Assembly (NCBI RefSeq): GCF_038806765.1
Contig: NZ_CP152389.1
Location: 806,001 to 870,000 of the forward strand
Direction: 5' to 3'
Source of the DNA: Mucilaginibacter sp. CSA2-8R
GTDB lineage: Bacteria > Bacteroidota > Bacteroidia > Sphingobacteriales > Sphingobacteriaceae
Length of the DNA: 64,000 nt
This document shows, one piece after another, positions 62,541 through 64,000 of this stretch. Below the pieces are notes generated by a model, which had not been told where the DNA came from, did not search any database, and saw only the letters and a program-made list of their open reading frames with translations. The stretch's first letter is position 1, and each line of letters starts with the position of its first letter. The translations under genes and the position numbers were made by a program.

Positions 62541-63818
62541 ATGACGTTGAACAGAACTTTGGCGCCTGTATATCAGGCAATTGATCATATCAGTCTTATT
62601 GAGCCAGGACATACACAATTGCCTAACGGTTGTAAAGTGTATTGGTTTAACTCCGGCGACCAGGACTTGCTGCGCATGGAGTTGATTTTTGGTAATCTGC
62701 GTTTTGATCCGGCCAAGCCATTATTAAACATGGCAGTAAACACTATGCTTACCGAGGGTACGTCGGCCTTATCGGCCACCCAAATAGCCGATAAAATTGA
62801 CTACTATGGTGCTTTTTTACAGGCGGAGTATGGCTATGATAACTCACAGCTTACGCTTTACAGTTTAAACCGCCATTTAGAGCACACCTTGCCGGTTATT
62901 AAAGATATATTAACGGATAGCCAGTTTCCCGAAAATGAATTGGATACCTATATCCGTAACCAGCAGCAAAAGTTACAGGTGAGCCTTCAAAAAAACGATA
63001 TTCTGGCGCGCAGGGCTTTTAACCGGGCGGTGTACGGCAACTCCATTTATGGCTTAAGCGCCGATGCCGGGCATTACCAGCAACTGCAACGGGCTGATAT
63101 GCTGGCGCACTTTAAGCAAATGTATCAGCCGGCTAATTGTACCCTGGTAATTGCCGGTAAAGCCGATGAAGTTGCTTTAAATCAAATTATAGCTGCTTTT
63201 AGCAATTGGGAAAATACGGCTGAACCAGCTGATGTAAGCCAGCAGCTTATTGAGCCTTTAACGGACCGTTTTTACTTTACCGAGAAACCAGACGCATTGC
63301 AGTCGGCCATCCGCATGGGACTACCTATGGTTAACCGTACCCATCCTGATTTCCCGGCCTTGCAGGTACTTAATACTGTTTTAGGCGGTTATTTTGGATC
63401 ACGTTTGATGGCTAACATTCGCGAGGATAAGGGTTATACCTATGGCATAGGTTCTGGTATTTCATCGCTTAAATATGGCAGTGCGTTTTTTATTGCTACT
63501 GAGGTAGGTGCCGATGTTTGCCGTAGTGCGGTAAATGAAATCGAGAAAGAAATTAACCTGCTAAGAACCGAACCCATAAGCGAAGAAGAACTTTCGTTAG
63601 TGCGTAACTACATGTTGGGTTCTTTACTCGGCAGTTTGGAAAACGTGTTTTCGCATGCTGATAAGTTTAAAAACGTTTACTTTTCGGGTTTAAATTATGA
63701 CTATTACAGCCGTTACACCGAAATTGTAAAATCTGTTACGGCCGAAGAACTGCTTGCATTAGCCAACCATTACTGGAACTTCGACGAGTTCTACAAAGTA
63801 GTTGTCGGAAAATATTAA
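62541..63818 (+). CDS. M16-family peptidase-like subunit (no zinc motif)
   Basis: This 425-residue M16 homologue has an N-terminal lobe in which the HxxEH site reads NTMLTEGTS, so it lacks zinc catalysis. The C-terminal lobe retains the R/Y motif (SRLMANIREDKGYTYGIGSG) needed for substrate positioning. With the upstream gene it probably forms an alpha/beta heterodimer that degrades or processes peptides. It starts 5 nt after the active subunit. Confidence 0.92.
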   Translation: MTLNRTLAPVYQAIDHISLIEPGHTQLPNGCKVYWFNSGDQDLLRMELIFGNLRFDPAKPLLNMAVNTMLTEGTSALSATQIADKIDYYGAFLQAEYGYDNSQLTLYSLNRHLEHTLPVIKDILTDSQFPENELDTYIRNQQQKLQVSLQKNDILARRAFNRAVYGNSIYGLSADAGHYQQLQRADMLAHFKQMYQPANCTLVIAGKADEVALNQIIAAFSNWENTAEPADVSQQLIEPLTDRFYFTEKPDALQSAIRMGLPMVNRTHPDFPALQVLNTVLGGYFGSRLMANIREDKGYTYGIGSGISSLKYGSAFFIATEVGADVCRSAVNEIEKEINLLRTEPISEEELSLVRNYMLGSLLGSLENVFSHADKFKNVYFSGLNYDYYSRYTEIVKSVTAEELLALANHYWNFDEFYKVVVGKY

Positions 63819-63855
63819 TATTTCGCCTGCGGTTTCGAAGGCGATATGTTGTTAT

Positions 63856-63897
63856 ATATGCCAATGTCCAATAATGTAGTGCATTGGCATATTTTCG
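63856..63897 (+). terminator. Terminator after the M16 pair
   Basis: ATATGCCAATG (63856-63866) pairs with CATTGGCATAT (63882-63892), followed by TTTTCG. Confidence 0.8.
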
Positions 63898-63978
63898 TTT
63901 CATTGGCTGCAATTTGTCATTTAAGTTTAAACTAAATAGGCAATTGCAGGGCATTAGCCAAAAAACGAATTAATTTCT

Positions 63979-63986
63979 TACCTTTG
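63979..63986 (+). promoter_or_regulatory. -7 box for the gene beyond the window
   Basis: TACCTTTG matches the Bacteroidota consensus and lies 14 nt before the window end, so a plus-strand gene probably begins just outside. Confidence 0.4.
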
Positions 63987-64000
63987 CCCGGCAAATAATC

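Noticed and set aside
63736..63954. 72-codon minus-strand ORF at the end
   Set aside because: Overlaps the M16 gene and a terminator; very likely chance.

Overview
The window is a chromosomal segment from a member of the Bacteroidota, most like a Sphingobacteriaceae genome (Mucilaginibacter/Pedobacter type). This rests on several things: TAnnTTTG-type -7 promoter boxes before many genes, mostly weak or absent Shine-Dalgarno sequences, a PASTA-tailed FtsI, an MraY with a long extra loop, a histone H1-like Hc1 protein, a YncE/phosphatase fusion, and HupE/DUF6702 genes. It looks like core genome. I see no phage, insertion sequence, CRISPR array, rRNA or tRNA.

Region 1 (about 1-17100): a yceH-like gene on the minus strand, then the complete division and cell wall (dcw) cluster on the plus strand: mraZ, rsmH, ftsL, ftsI, murE, mraY, murD, ftsW, murG, murC, ftsQ, ftsA, ftsZ. 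It makes lipid II and builds the septal machinery. murF, ddl and ftsB are not in it. A 10-bp-phased AGTGG repeat array before mraZ looks like the MraZ operator. GC-rich palindromic repeats lie around and inside the 5' ends of murD and murG and add short N-terminal extensions to both proteins.

Region 2 (17100-26700): an alpha-oxoamine synthase family gene with a TTG start, an Hc1 histone-like gene, glyS (minus), apt, and the 2-oxoglutarate dehydrogenase pair sucA-odhB with conspicuous inverted repeats before and between the two genes.

Region 3 (26700-39400): a membrane-anchored XRE regulator overlapping a convergent amino acid permease, a small exported protein, parE, cdd, a DHA2 efflux pump with a MarR regulator and a Usp protein, an NTF2-like exported protein, a DUF1905/YdeI protein and parC. 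parE and parC share a 15-nt promoter motif.

Region 4 (39400-53500): mostly minus-strand genes. They include a thioredoxin-fold protein without a CxxC, a small membrane-tailed coiled-coil protein, an aldose epimerase-like enzyme, a YncE/phosphatase protein, an e(P4)-type acid phosphatase, a hexapeptide acetyltransferase, a SHOCT protein, trxB, a 730-bp gene-poor stretch with a 40-codon ORF behind a strong Shine-Dalgarno, a LOG-family protein, an M1 peptidase, HupE, DUF6702 and bacterial-PH proteins.

Region 5 (53500-64000): a PAS sensor that stops after its histidine-box domain, an unknown lipoprotein, an rRNA methyltransferase-like enzyme, an MlaEF-type ABC pair, an SDR, a PspC/LiaF-like envelope-stress pair and an M16 peptidase pair.

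I found no clearly new multi-gene system. The strongest candidates for something undescribed are the coding palindromic repeats of murD/murG, the structured gene-poor region at 47.9-48.6 kb, and the HupE/M1/DUF6702/PH locus.
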